Positions 8,229 to 16,476 are shown, counted from the first letter of the stretch. The stretch is DNA of 64,000 nt from a virus (IMGVR_UViG_3300050015_000167:112795-176794); one strand, 5' to 3'. Made by a program: numbers and translations. Notes: generated by a model not told the origin, from the letters alone.

Positions 8229-8257
8229 TTGACAAACCCGTGATAATTGTTTATACT
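8229..8257 (+). promoter_or_regulatory. Early promoter of the polynucleotide kinase gene
   Basis: TTGACA at 8229 and TATACT at 8252 with a 17-base spacer. AAACCCG at 8234-8240 and CGGGTTT at 8283-8289 form an inverted repeat bracketing the -10 box and start site. Confidence 0.7.
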
Positions 8258-8295
8258 AAAATAGTACATTCAAATTAACGCGGGTTTCTTTATTT

Positions 8296-9279
8296 ATGAA
8301 GAGAACAGATCAAACAGCAACTATCACTATCGGGCTTCCAGCTTCAGGTAAAACCACTTGGGCAAAGAAGGAAGTTGAATCGGCAGAATTCAAAGGAAAG
8401 ACTATTGTTCGGGTGAACAATGATGATATCAGAGCCGAGTTGAATGGTGATTCTGATGTTCCTTGGACTCCAGAGTTTGAAAAAAAGGTTCGCGCTATTC
8501 GTTTTGGTCGGATGGAACGTGCTCTCAAAGATGGTTTCGATATCATCGTTGATAATACCCATTTGAATTACAAGACTTTGAATAGCCTCAAGACTTGGTT
8601 GAAACAGAATTTCTCTCACGTTGCTATCATCGAAAAGAGTTTCCTTGATGTATCTATTCAGGAATGTTTGGATCGTGATAAGGCACGAGGTGATCGTGGA
8701 GAACGGTGTGTTGGTCCGGAGGTAATCATGAAGATGGTAAAAGACTCTAATCTAATACCAGAAGTTAAACCTTATCCTATTGATTGGGAATTACCATGGT
8801 GCGGTATTTCTGATTTGGATGGAACTTTAGCATTATTTGGAAAAAGACGAAACCCTTACGATGCTTCAAAATGTGATTTGATCGATACTCCCAATCTATC
8901 AGTTTTGAATTTGTTAACCGCCTATCATGATATTTACCAATTAACAGAAATTGATGGTTATCCTTTTAAATTGGGAAGAGAAAAAATATCTAAAATCTTT
9001 TTCTTTTCTGGGCGGTCTGACCAATATAAAGAACCAACGATTAAATTTCTTTTAACTAAATGTAACTTTTATATTATTGATAATCCTTATTTTGAATTGG
9101 TCATGAGAGAAAAAGGAGATAATAGATCTGATGAAATTATCAAAAAGGAATTTTTTGATGCTCATATTGTAGGTAAATATAATGTATCTTTTGTGTGCGA
9201 TGACAGAAACCGTGTTGTACGGTTATGGCATTCTCTTGGTTTACCCGTATTTAATGTTGGCACGGGAGAAGAATTTTAA
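8296..9279 (+). CDS. pseT: Polynucleotide 5'-kinase / 3'-phosphatase
   Basis: The P-loop kinase is N-terminal (GLPASGKT, residues 13-20; DNTHLN; RDKARGDRGERCV as lid). The phosphatase is C-terminal, of HAD type with DLDGT at about residue 173, and ends with FVCDDRNRVVRLWHSLGLPVF. The enzyme heals broken tRNA ends so that RNA ligase can seal them. At 327 residues it is slightly longer than T4 Pnk. From about codon 180 the codons become more AT-rich, and a decayed HNH gene lies right after the stop, so the phosphatase half may have been co-converted. Confidence 0.9.
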   Translation: MKRTDQTATITIGLPASGKTTWAKKEVESAEFKGKTIVRVNNDDIRAELNGDSDVPWTPEFEKKVRAIRFGRMERALKDGFDIIVDNTHLNYKTLNSLKTWLKQNFSHVAIIEKSFLDVSIQECLDRDKARGDRGERCVGPEVIMKMVKDSNLIPEVKPYPIDWELPWCGISDLDGTLALFGKRRNPYDASKCDLIDTPNLSVLNLLTAYHDIYQLTEIDGYPFKLGREKISKIFFFSGRSDQYKEPTIKFLLTKCNFYIIDNPYFELVMREKGDNRSDEIIKKEFFDAHIVGKYNVSFVCDDRNRVVRLWHSLGLPVFNVGTGEEF

Positions 9280-9417
9280 CTTTATAAGGACCGCGTTTCT
9301 TTCCTAATTGTGCTTCCGATTGTTTCCTTTTATGTTCTAAAGTTTGGTGCGAATCTTAGCTCTATCGATAATCTGGTAGTAGGTCTTGGCGTATTTGTTA
9401 CAAATAAAAGTTGACAT
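9280..9417 (-). pseudogene. Remnant of an HNH homing endonuclease
   Basis: Read on the - strand from ATG at 9417 the frame gives MSTFICNKYAKTYYQIID, the N-terminus of the HNH family here, then stops after about 26 codons. A second frame downstream gives RKQSEAQLGKKRGPYK, the family C-terminus. The whole HNH and NUMOD3 middle has been deleted. It sits at the same kind of site as the intact copies: directly after, and antiparallel to, a repair gene. Confidence 0.8.
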
Positions 9418-9437
9418 TCATTAGTATTTATGATACT
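9411..9437 (+). promoter_or_regulatory. Probable early promoter
   Basis: TTGACA at 9411-9416, formed by the first codons of the dead HNH gene on the other strand, and a GATACT-like -10 near 9432; spacing (15) is short. Confidence 0.4.
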
Positions 9438-9455
9438 CTGTAATAGAGACAAATT

Positions 9456-9830
9456 ATGATTTACGTTCCTAAACACGATGATATTGTGGATATGTTTTTG
9501 ACACAACATTCGGAAGAACGTATTCTTGGACGATTTCCCAAACTGAAATTTAAGGAAAATCTTAAAGTCTTTGTTTCATATTGTGAGAGTCCACGTGCCG
9601 AATCAATGTGGGCAATTCCGATCGAAGGTGGTTATGTAATTGGTAAGTGGGTCCTTTCTACAAAAGGAAGTTATATCAAAGGTATCTTTATCGCTCAAAC
9701 CGCATTGTATCATTGGCAGTTTAAGAGATCCGGTTTCATTAAAAAGATTTCGGTACAATTACAATTTAGACGTATTAATAGCCAAACAGCAAATAAGGAA
9801 AAAAGAAATGCTCATAAACGAAACGCTTGA
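9456..9830 (+). CDS. Hypothetical protein (124 aa)
   Basis: Starts MIYVPKHDDIVDMFLTQ; mixed alpha/beta with a basic tail ending KRNAHKRNA. Overlaps the next gene by 23 bases. No family recognised. Confidence 0.6.
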   Translation: MIYVPKHDDIVDMFLTQHSEERILGRFPKLKFKENLKVFVSYCESPRAESMWAIPIEGGYVIGKWVLSTKGSYIKGIFIAQTALYHWQFKRSGFIKKISVQLQFRRINSQTANKEKRNAHKRNA

Positions 9831-10098
9831 TGCTTTGAAGATTGGTGTTTGCTCTATGGTTTACACCAAGATGGATGGAGAAGTTCGTCATGCTACGGGA
9901 ACTTTGAATCCTCATTTGATTCCTGGTGAATTTCATCCTAAAAAGAAACCCGTAACAGAAGAAACCCCGAATGAATTGGCACGACGTAAGGACCTTGAAA
10001 CACCAAGTGATCTGGTTCATTACTTCGATTTTGGATCTAAAGGATGGCGTTGTTTCTGGTTGGAAAATCTGAAGTCTTTGAGCGTACATCTACTATAA
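9808..10098 (+). CDS. DUF2693-like small protein
   Basis: From ATG 9808 (preceded by AAGGAAAAAAG) it is 96 residues. The pattern MVYTKMDGEVRHATGTLNP followed by HYFDFGSKGWRCFW matches the SH3-like small proteins annotated DUF2693 in T4-like phages. A longer frame starting at 9640 is ignored because it overlaps the previous gene heavily. Role unknown. Confidence 0.65.
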   Translation: MLINETLDALKIGVCSMVYTKMDGEVRHATGTLNPHLIPGEFHPKKKPVTEETPNELARRKDLETPSDLVHYFDFGSKGWRCFWLENLKSLSVHLL

Positions 10099-10100
10099 AG

Positions 10101-10130
10101 AAAAGGGGCTTTATGCCCCTTCCTTTTCTT
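10101..10130 (+). terminator. Rho-independent terminator
   Basis: AAGGGGC-tttat-GCCCCTT hairpin followed by a T-rich run, three bases after the preceding stop; it overlaps the end of the convergent phoH gene. Confidence 0.75.
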
Positions 10131-10812
10131 TGAAAAAATCTCTCTTTGCGATAATCCATTCTTTAACTATACCAGAACGTACAATATCTTCAATACCAAA
10201 TTCTACGAAACTAAAACTTTCGCATGATTCGATGATATCCAAGAACTCTGGTAAACCAGTTTTATCATATTTACTTCTATATAAATCCGTTTGTTCTATA
10301 TCACCACAAAAGATAACCTTACATTTATCTCCCATACGAGTAATTACTGTATCTAATTCCTCAAAATTCATATTCTCTATTTCATCAACAATAACAATAG
10401 CATCATTCAATGTTGTTCCTCGTAAATGAGACGTGGTTATAAATTCTAATAATTTCTTTTCTTTTAAAAGTTGGTAAGCATCTCCTCTTCCAAATAATTC
10501 ACAACAAATCTTTTCATATGGAACTTCATATGCGGCTGCTTTTTCACCATCTGTTCCTGGTAAGAACCCCATATCCCTAGAGGGAACAGCACTTCGGACA
10601 ATAATAATCTTGGGATATTTTCTTGCGAAAACATCTTGTATGGCTAACCATAATGAAAGGAAGGTTTTTCCTGTACCGGCAACACCATGTAATACTAAAT
10701 TGTAATTATCATTATAACAATCAATAGTTTCCTGTTGATTGGGTGTTTTGGCTTCAATCCTTTTTAAAGAGAAAGACTTATCCAGTACTGGTTTCTGTTT
10801 TTTTGCTGACAT
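10111..10812 (-). CDS. phoH: PhoH-like ATPase
   Basis: Walker A GVAGTGKT at residues 43-50 and Walker B AIVIVDEIENM, with RSAVPSRDMGFLPG and CGDIEQTDL between and after, as in PhoH-family P-loop ATPases. The C-terminal VEFGIEDIVRSGIVKEWI is also family-typical. PhoH proteins are linked to RNA metabolism and phosphate stress; in phages they are common but of unproven role. One of two consecutive - strand genes inside the + strand early block. Confidence 0.9.
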   Translation of the reverse strand: MSAKKQKPVLDKSFSLKRIEAKTPNQQETIDCYNDNYNLVLHGVAGTGKTFLSLWLAIQDVFARKYPKIIIVRSAVPSRDMGFLPGTDGEKAAAYEVPYEKICCELFGRGDAYQLLKEKKLLEFITTSHLRGTTLNDAIVIVDEIENMNFEELDTVITRMGDKCKVIFCGDIEQTDLYRSKYDKTGLPEFLDIIESCESFSFVEFGIEDIVRSGIVKEWIIAKRDFFKEKEGA

Positions 10813-10874
10813 TCTTTTGATGTCCTTTAGCGGAAATTTAGGAAGTTAATATAGTACTCATCAATACAACATAT

Positions 10875-11201
10875 CTAAATCATTCTACCTGGTTGGTAAT
10901 GTGCTTTATTGAAATTCACAAATTTAGTTTTTAATTTACCATCGGGACCTTTTACGCTTCTATCAGGGACAGAGTTTTCCATACGTCCTAAAACACCATG
11001 AAGAAACGCATCTGGAGGTCTGGTTATTCCTAGGCGTATAGGATCACCAATAGCTGGAGCAGAACTTAAAAATTGGTGTACGCATCCGGTAAAATGGCAT
11101 TCAGGACATGGGGAAATTTCAGGGAGCAAATAATCTTTCATTGGTAATGAGGCTTCAATTACCGTATCACAATTGTTACAAATATATTCATAGTTTGGCA
11201 T
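10875..11201 (-). CDS. FmdB-like zinc-ribbon protein
   Basis: MPNYEYICNNCDTVIE and CPECHFTGC form two CxxC-type knuckles as in FmdB-family zinc ribbons. The C-terminal half (SVPDRSVKGPDGKLKTKF) is low in structure. It precedes phoH on the same strand. A late promoter (TATAAATA on the - strand, 11230-11237) lies 28 bases upstream, so this pair is probably expressed late. Confidence 0.7.
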   Translation of the reverse strand: MPNYEYICNNCDTVIEASLPMKDYLLPEISPCPECHFTGCVHQFLSSAPAIGDPIRLGITRPPDAFLHGVLGRMENSVPDRSVKGPDGKLKTKFVNFNKAHYQPGRMI

Positions 11202-11229
11202 AGTAGGGTCACTTTCTTTCGTCTAATAC

Positions 11230-11237
11230 TATTTATA
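11230..11237 (-). promoter_or_regulatory. Late promoter (- strand TATAAATA)
   Basis: Exact T4 late consensus upstream of the FmdB-like gene; it lies next to the divergent early promoter at 11246. Confidence 0.55.
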
Positions 11238-11245
11238 TAAATCAC

Positions 11246-11274
11246 TTGACAAGTATCAAAAATTCAGATATACT
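11246..11274 (+). promoter_or_regulatory. Early promoter TTGACA-N17-TATACT
   Basis: Consensus boxes; ATG at 11281 comes six bases after the -10 box, giving a leaderless message. Confidence 0.75.
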
Positions 11275-11280
11275 TAAATT

Positions 11281-12447
11281 ATGGGCAGACATAAACAAGT
11301 ACGCATAGTGATACCAAAAGAAGGTGAACCTGTTTCCAAAAAGGCTCTCAATGACTCCGCAGTTGTTGCTTGGGGTAGTGAGCCTATTTTTCATCCTTTG
11401 AATCCTCTATTGACCGCGGATGAAAAAGAAACAGAAACGGAAATTGCAATTTGCCAAGGTATAAATTGGTATCATTTCATGTGCGGAGAGAAAAACTTCA
11501 AGTCCTTTTTTATCGATTATGCCGAAAAATTCTTTCCAAAAGAAGCCGTAAAACTAAAACATTTGGATTCAGAACTTTTTGTTTGTGGTTCTGGCCACGC
11601 TTATGGAATTGTTGCTCGCATGATTATGCGTGGTTGGCCTGTAAAAGAAAAGCATATTGAACGCCTTGAAGAATTGATTAAGGAATATGCCAAGACTGTT
11701 GTATCGAAGGAAGATAAACCTGTACTTGTCAAGGCAAGAGATCCTAAATTGATTGAAGCTATCGGAGTTGTTAATGGACAACTTGATGATTTCGGTTTCG
11801 GTTCTAAAAAGGGATTCCCCGATACATGTATGGCTAATGTAGCTTTAAAACTTGGATGTTCTAATCCCCAAAGATTGAAAGTACATGAACATTTCGTTCC
11901 TATGATGTTGGAACTTAAACTTGCTATTGACGGTAAGAATACCGAAATGAAGGAAGCTTATTCCGGGAACACTAAAGCCACTCTGAAAAAGATCTATGAC
12001 TGGATGATTGGTGAGCCTTCTGTAGATCTTATTAAAGCGGTAAAGAAAACTCGTAAGGCTCGTAAGATAAAGCAAAAGACTCCGGCACAGATCCTGAAGT
12101 TGTTCACTTGTCAGAAATATAATAAGGAACTCAATATCAATTCGATTGAACCTGAAGATATTCTCCGAGCAGAACAGTTGTGGGTATTCAATACGAAAAC
12201 TCGGCGTCTTGGTGTTTTCTATGCAGCCGATGAAAAGGGACTTTCAGTAACTCGTAAGTCCATAGATAATTACGATGAGAAAACCAGTTATTGTAAGAAG
12301 ATTCGTAAACCAAAAGAATTTCTTCCTGGTGTATTGGCTGCTGGAAAGGTAGCACTTCGCCGTATCTTGGAAGATGTTCATGCTACCAAAACATTGTTAA
12401 AGAGTCGTATTAGTGCTGATGTTCTACTTCTAAAGGTGGTAAAATAA
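11281..12447 (+). CDS. Conserved phage protein of unknown function (388 aa)
   Basis: Begins MGRHKQVRIVIPKEGEPV. The middle is basic (KKTRKARKIKQKTP). The C-terminal ~110 residues (AEQLWVFNTKTRRLGVFYAADEK, IRKPKEFLPGVL) look like a nucleic-acid-binding beta domain. I do not recognise a family. Its own strong promoter and long monocistronic frame suggest an abundant early protein. Confidence 0.75.
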   Translation: MGRHKQVRIVIPKEGEPVSKKALNDSAVVAWGSEPIFHPLNPLLTADEKETETEIAICQGINWYHFMCGEKNFKSFFIDYAEKFFPKEAVKLKHLDSELFVCGSGHAYGIVARMIMRGWPVKEKHIERLEELIKEYAKTVVSKEDKPVLVKARDPKLIEAIGVVNGQLDDFGFGSKKGFPDTCMANVALKLGCSNPQRLKVHEHFVPMMLELKLAIDGKNTEMKEAYSGNTKATLKKIYDWMIGEPSVDLIKAVKKTRKARKIKQKTPAQILKLFTCQKYNKELNINSIEPEDILRAEQLWVFNTKTRRLGVFYAADEKGLSVTRKSIDNYDEKTSYCKKIRKPKEFLPGVLAAGKVALRRILEDVHATKTLLKSRISADVLLLKVVK

Positions 12448-12450
12448 TTA

Positions 12451-12627
12451 ATGGTTAATATGAACGCATATGAATCTTGGGTTGAATTCATGATGGAGTA
12501 TTACATGAATATTTTTCCAGGACATGAAGAAAAAATTTATCGTAGATGGGCAGTCGGATCGGTAGATCGAGCAGCCGTAATGCTCGGAGATTATTTTAGT
12601 AGGAATTATTATGATAATCGACTATAA
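12451..12627 (+). CDS. Small hypothetical protein (58 aa)
   Basis: Starts MVNMNAYESWVEFMMEYY; rich in Met and aromatic residues. Three bases after the preceding stop, overlapping the next start by 17 bases. Unknown. Confidence 0.5.
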   Translation: MVNMNAYESWVEFMMEYYMNIFPGHEEKIYRRWAVGSVDRAAVMLGDYFSRNYYDNRL

Positions 12628-12814
12628 TAATCCCGATTGTTTTTGTCCTTATTGTGAAGATCTTCTGGATGATGATGGTTCATGTCCTAATGATTGTGAT
12701 TATGAATTAGAAGATTATCTATTGGATGAAGATGATCTTATCTATGAGGATGATTTTTATGATATCATTCCTGGATATGATTTTTATTTAGAAGATTTTC
12801 CTGATTATGAATAA
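12611..12814 (+). CDS. Very acidic Cys-containing protein (67 aa)
   Basis: PDCFCPYCEDLL and SCPNDCDYE give a possible zinc site at the N-terminus; the remainder is almost all Asp, Glu and Tyr (LDEDDLIYEDDFYD). The extreme negative charge suggests a DNA mimic or inhibitor of a DNA-binding host protein, but that is inference only. Confidence 0.55.
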   Translation: MIIDYNNPDCFCPYCEDLLDDDGSCPNDCDYELEDYLLDEDDLIYEDDFYDIIPGYDFYLEDFPDYE

Positions 12815-13022
12815 AAAGACATTGGATCTTTTACCATCAACCATAGATATGGGTGTGAGATACGCAAGAGAAATTGAAATATCTCCTGAAAAGAAGATCG
12901 TTTATCTTTCCATTGATCCAGAAAAAGAAACGGAAGCATTAGCAGCCGAAGTAAAAGACTTCTGGTTGATATATAGTACTACACCGAAAGAAATTAAAAA
13001 TGATCTACAACCCACTACCTAA
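12807..13022 (+). CDS. Hypothetical protein (71 aa)
   Basis: Starts MNKKTLDLLPSTIDMG; has EISPEKKIVYLSIDPEKE. Overlaps both neighbours by several bases, fitting a packed early operon. No family recognised. Confidence 0.55.
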   Translation: MNKKTLDLLPSTIDMGVRYAREIEISPEKKIVYLSIDPEKETEALAAEVKDFWLIYSTTPKEIKNDLQPTT

Positions 13023-13479
13023 AGAAAAACAAGCATTGATGTATATTAGTCCTTCTGGAGTCTTGTCTATGGATAAGACAACACATGAACCTTTATGGAC
13101 CAGGCTCAAAAGAAAGTTTCATAATCTTTTTCAAAAGAAGATAAAACTTATCCCAATTACAGATAGCCAAAATCCTGTAGCTTGTGATATGTTGAGTAGA
13201 CAACAAGGTGAAGTAATTGCTCCTATGCCATTGGATACGGTAGAGGATATTGCTGGCATGGCATCATCTGCGGCAGCGGATCATGAATATGAGAGAGTTA
13301 TTATTTATCCTATTAATCCTGAAATGAGATCCAAAGTTTTGGAACTGATACAGAATAATAAACAGGTCTATCCGATGTTTGAATATTCTGAAGCTAATAT
13401 AGTTTCAAATGATGATTTAAATTCCAAAACAATAATATACAAATATGGTGGAAGATCTCATTATACCAAGCCCGTCTGA
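13000..13479 (+). CDS. Hypothetical protein (159 aa)
   Basis: Begins MIYNPLPKEKQALMYISP. A basic stretch (RLKRKFHNLFQKKIK) is followed by a mixed domain with YERVIIYPINPEMRSKV. Overlaps the next frame by 35 bases. Unknown function. Confidence 0.55.
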   Translation: MIYNPLPKEKQALMYISPSGVLSMDKTTHEPLWTRLKRKFHNLFQKKIKLIPITDSQNPVACDMLSRQQGEVIAPMPLDTVEDIAGMASSAAADHEYERVIIYPINPEMRSKVLELIQNNKQVYPMFEYSEANIVSNDDLNSKTIIYKYGGRSHYTKPV

Positions 13480-13678
13480 TAGGATAACATCATTAAATGA
13501 CATTATATTAGTTTGTGCGTGGGGTAGTTACGTTTTATCTAAAGAACGCAGCCAAGACGTTTTGGCGGGTATTGAGAGTATATCTACAATGTGTTTAGGC
13601 TTAACAAAAGACAATCAACCGAAACATCCATTACATATTGCTTATTCTCAAGATCTTATCCCATTTGACATCCATTAA
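13445..13678 (+). CDS. DUF1643-like protein, N-terminally truncated
   Basis: The 77 residues contain IILVCAWGSYV and CLGLTKDNQPKHPLHI, the C-terminal signature of DUF1643 proteins (usually about 160 residues). The N-terminal half of the family is missing, so this is either a minimal form or a fragment preserved next to the RNase H promoter. Confidence 0.5.
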   Translation: MVEDLIIPSPSDRITSLNDIILVCAWGSYVLSKERSQDVLAGIESISTMCLGLTKDNQPKHPLHIAYSQDLIPFDIH

Positions 13679-13693
13679 TGCTTGTGCTATAAT
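13665..13693 (+). promoter_or_regulatory. Early promoter TTGACA-N17-TATAAT
   Basis: Full consensus promoter overlapping the end of the DUF1643-like gene; RNase H ATG is nine bases after the -10. Confidence 0.75.
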
Positions 13694-13702
13694 GATTAGA
13701 TA

Positions 13703-14611
13703 ATGTCAATATTAATAGATTTTTCTCAAATCGCAATCAGTAATTTATTTGCGAATATTGGGTATGGCCATAAAGCCTCACAGGAGTTACCGGATGTGAG
13801 TGCTACACCGGGTACTCCCGGTACCAAAACGATAATAAATGAAGACTTGATCCGGCATATGGTTCTAAATTCTCTTCGAATGTATCATATGAAATTCGGA
13901 GAAAAATATGGACCATTAGTTGTCTGTGCCGATAATCGTCATTATTGGCGTAAGGATATTTTTCCCTATTATAAAGCCAGTCGTAAAAAGACCCGAGATA
14001 ATTCCGGGTTAGATTGGCATCTTATTTTTGATTCATTAAACAAGATTAGGGATGAGATTGCCGCATTTACTCCATACCGAGTTATCAATGTGAACCTTGC
14101 TGAAGCGGATGATTTGATTGGTGTTATTGCTAAGAAAGAACATACAGCGGAAAAGATTCTTATACTTTCAGGAGATCATGATTTCCAACAGTTACAGAAA
14201 TACAAGAACATTGAACAGTATGCTCCAATCCAAAAGAAATTTATGACAACAGAGAATCCTATTGAGTTTCTCCGTGAACATATTATGGTTGGAGATGCTG
14301 GTGATGGTATCCCCAATTTTAAATCTCCTGATAATACCTTTGTTGCTGGTTTGCGGCAGACTTCAATTTCAAAGAAGGATTTAGCTCGGTGGATTAAAGA
14401 ACCTAAGCCAGAGAATTTTTGTGATATCAAGATGTTATCTGGTTATAAACGTAACCAACAGCTTATTGATTTGGATTTTATTCCGAAAGATCTACAGAAA
14501 ACGATTGTTGAACTTTGGGAAACACCCTATAAAGAATCTCGGAAAAATCTTTTGAATTATTTTATCAAATTCAAGTTGTCATTACTTTTGGATCATATAG
14601 GGGAGTTTTGA
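13703..14611 (+). CDS. rnh: T4-type RNase H / 5'-3' exonuclease
   Basis: The FEN-1-like metal-site residues are all present: D6 in LIDFSQ, D77 in VVCADNRH, AEADDLIG (134-140), LSGDHDFQQL (155-164) and GDAGDGIPN (197-205). In T4 this nuclease removes RNA primers from Okazaki fragments. The length of 302 matches the T4 protein (305). The last 30 bases overlap a convergent HNH gene. Confidence 0.9.
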   Translation: MSILIDFSQIAISNLFANIGYGHKASQELPDVSATPGTPGTKTIINEDLIRHMVLNSLRMYHMKFGEKYGPLVVCADNRHYWRKDIFPYYKASRKKTRDNSGLDWHLIFDSLNKIRDEIAAFTPYRVINVNLAEADDLIGVIAKKEHTAEKILILSGDHDFQQLQKYKNIEQYAPIQKKFMTTENPIEFLREHIMVGDAGDGIPNFKSPDNTFVAGLRQTSISKKDLARWIKEPKPENFCDIKMLSGYKRNQQLIDLDFIPKDLQKTIVELWETPYKESRKNLLNYFIKFKLSLLLDHIGEF

Positions 14612-15322
14612 GCATTTAAAACCTTTATGTTGTTTGTACTTTCCTTGACTCACAGAAACCATATTACCAGCAAATAAATTATTTTCTCTACAAAATTGTT
14701 TTAAATTTTTAATAATTTTTATATCTCCTGAAGGATAAATAATTTCCCAATACCGAGATCTTGAATCAATCATTTTTAAAATTGTTTCATTGGGGAGTTT
14801 TTTATCTTTCCAATAACAATTATTTTCTCGTAATAATTGTGATGCTGACATTTTCCTTTTAGTTTCTTCTGTTGGTAATAATCCTTTATGACCCATAGAT
14901 ATTTTATTTTTGGATTCTTTTGAATGTTTAAATCCTAACATATATTGATTTCCAAAAGATTGACTATTTTCTCCAGAACATGCATCCCTATTAGCAATCT
15001 TGATCCGTTCAAACATTCTGGAATTCACAATTCTTCCTTTTCTATATGAATTATTTTGTCCCATCCTATCGAAAGCATAATACATTTTAGATTGTAATAT
15101 TCCTTTTACCATTTTGAGTAACAAATGATGACACGTCCAATGTTCCTTAAAAGTCAATGGAACCTTTTTGGATTCTGGTAACTCCAAATATTTGGTAATT
15201 GCTTGTGGTATAATATGGTGTTTTTCAGTATAACTTGGTAGTTTTGTCCGTACCAAAGCCCGGTCAATAATCCTATAATAGGTTTTGGTGTATTTGTTGT
15301 CGATATAAATATTTTTAGACAT
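14582..15322 (-). CDS. HNH homing endonuclease with NUMOD3 and IENR1 modules
   Basis: Start placed at the ATG giving MSKNIYIDNKYTKTYY because this matches sibling genes; a longer frame runs back into the leader hairpin. HNH core EKHHIIPQAITKY and LTFKEHWTCHHLLLKM; NUMOD3 motifs follow; the C-terminus (PSGDIKIIKNLKQFCRENN, GKYKQHKGFKC) is an IENR1-like helix-turn-helix module. It converges on the RNase H gene with a 30-base overlap. Confidence 0.9.
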   Translation of the reverse strand: MSKNIYIDNKYTKTYYRIIDRALVRTKLPSYTEKHHIIPQAITKYLELPESKKVPLTFKEHWTCHHLLLKMVKGILQSKMYYAFDRMGQNNSYRKGRIVNSRMFERIKIANRDACSGENSQSFGNQYMLGFKHSKESKNKISMGHKGLLPTEETKRKMSASQLLRENNCYWKDKKLPNETILKMIDSRSRYWEIIYPSGDIKIIKNLKQFCRENNLFAGNMVSVSQGKYKQHKGFKCSKLPYMIQK

Positions 15323-15397
15323 CTGCGGTATCCTTTGTACTGCATTGTTTGGGGTGTGATTTGGAATCAAGCCATTTTACACCCGATAATATTTATA
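15323..15397 (-). promoter_or_regulatory. Late promoter and hairpin leader of - strand HNH gene
   Basis: TATAAATA on the - strand (15390-15397) then a GGGTGTAAAA/ACACCCC inverted repeat and AACAATGCAG, close to the leader at 7.2 kb. The stem differs at paired positions, consistent with RNA folding. Confidence 0.65.
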
Positions 15398-15399
15398 TC

Positions 15400-15428
15400 T
15401 TGACATTTAGATAAAAATTTGTTATAAT
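15400..15428 (+). promoter_or_regulatory. Early promoter TTGACA-N17-TATAAT
   Basis: Consensus promoter immediately beside the divergent late promoter; gene start at 15445. Confidence 0.7.
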
Positions 15429-15444
15429 TTAAAAAGAAAATTTT

Positions 15445-15876
15445 ATGAAGAGCATAAATAATCTTATGGCTATCCGATTAATCCCAGAAATACTTGATGA
15501 AGTAAAAGAATGTACCACGGAAGAACAGGTAAAAACTGTCCTTTTAAAGAATCAAAGCCCGGCACTACGGTTGATGTTTCAGTATGTATTTCGGCCCGAA
15601 TCAGTTTTTACAATTAAAACACTTCCCGAATACACCCCGGATTCCGGACCATTGGGTTTAAGCCCATCTAGTCTATTCATGGAACTTAAACGTTTCTATG
15701 TTCTATTAGATATCAAAGATATTCCCGAACGAAAGAAAAGAGAAATCCTAGTTCAAATGTTGGTGAGTGTTCATCCCACCGAAGCTGTTTTGATTGGTAA
15801 GATTATCAATCATGATCTTGAAATTCCTCTTTTGACAAAGAAAGTGGTTCAGGAACTCTGGCCAACATTATTCTAA
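15445..15876 (+). CDS. Conserved T4-like phage protein (DUF6433-like)
   Basis: The order ALRLMFQYVFRPE, EYTPDSGPLGLSP, KKREILVQMLVSVHPTEA and TKKVVQELWPTLF matches a protein family widespread in T4-like phages of environmental bacteria and annotated DUF6433. Function unknown; linked here to DNA-processing nucleases. The stop codon abuts the exonuclease start. Confidence 0.65.
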   Translation: MKSINNLMAIRLIPEILDEVKECTTEEQVKTVLLKNQSPALRLMFQYVFRPESVFTIKTLPEYTPDSGPLGLSPSSLFMELKRFYVLLDIKDIPERKKREILVQMLVSVHPTEAVLIGKIINHDLEIPLLTKKVVQELWPTLF

Positions 15877-16473
15877 ATGACACCATCTATTATATCTACA
15901 GGAGAAATTTATGTTTCAATAGACATTGAAGCAGATGGAAAAATCCCTGGTGAAAGTTCCATGATTAACTTTGGTGCGGCTTTCTATGATAATATCGGCA
16001 CACCATTGAATGTTGAGTATGAAGCAAATTTGGAACCACTTTCGTATCCTGCAAAACCAGATCCAGACACAACTATTTGGTGGGAACAACAATTTAAAAA
16101 GAATCCTAAATTGAAAGAACATTTAACTTCTAATGTTCGTCCCGCTTCTATTGTGATGCAAGAGTTTGTGGATCTATCCAATACAATAGGAAAACAATAT
16201 AAAGCCCCATTAACACCGATTGCCTATCCTGCCGGGTTCGATTGGACATGGATGTATTGGTATTTGGTTTCTTTTACCAAAAATTCACCATATAGTTTTT
16301 CTTGCTTAGATATCAAGTCTTTTGCTATGGCTAAGATGAATTGTGATTACCGATGGGCTGTAAAACGTAATATGCCAAAGACTTGGTTTAATAAAACTCT
16401 CAAACACGACCACAGCGGATTAACAGATTGTAGAGGACAAGCCGCCCTTTTCTTTTCGATGAAGAATGTATAA
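15877..16473 (+). CDS. DnaQ-type 3'-5' exonuclease
   Basis: DEDDh motifs: SIDIEADG (D16, E18), AGFDWTWMYW (D122) and HDHSGLTD (H179, D184). At 198 residues it is a stand-alone exonuclease similar in size to T4 DexA. It starts directly at the previous stop, so it is co-translated with the upstream gene. Likely role: degradation or trimming of DNA during replication and repair. Confidence 0.85.
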   Translation: MTPSIISTGEIYVSIDIEADGKIPGESSMINFGAAFYDNIGTPLNVEYEANLEPLSYPAKPDPDTTIWWEQQFKKNPKLKEHLTSNVRPASIVMQEFVDLSNTIGKQYKAPLTPIAYPAGFDWTWMYWYLVSFTKNSPYSFSCLDIKSFAMAKMNCDYRWAVKRNMPKTWFNKTLKHDHSGLTDCRGQAALFFSMKNV

Positions 16474-16476
16474 ATA
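16469..16476 (+). promoter_or_regulatory. Late promoter TATAAATA
   Basis: Overlaps the exonuclease stop; the SprT-like ATG at 16483 is six bases later. Confidence 0.55.

Noticed and set aside
9640-10098. Long form of the DUF2693-like frame
   Set aside because: It overlaps the preceding gene almost entirely up to 9808, where an ATG with a ribosome site begins the conserved part.
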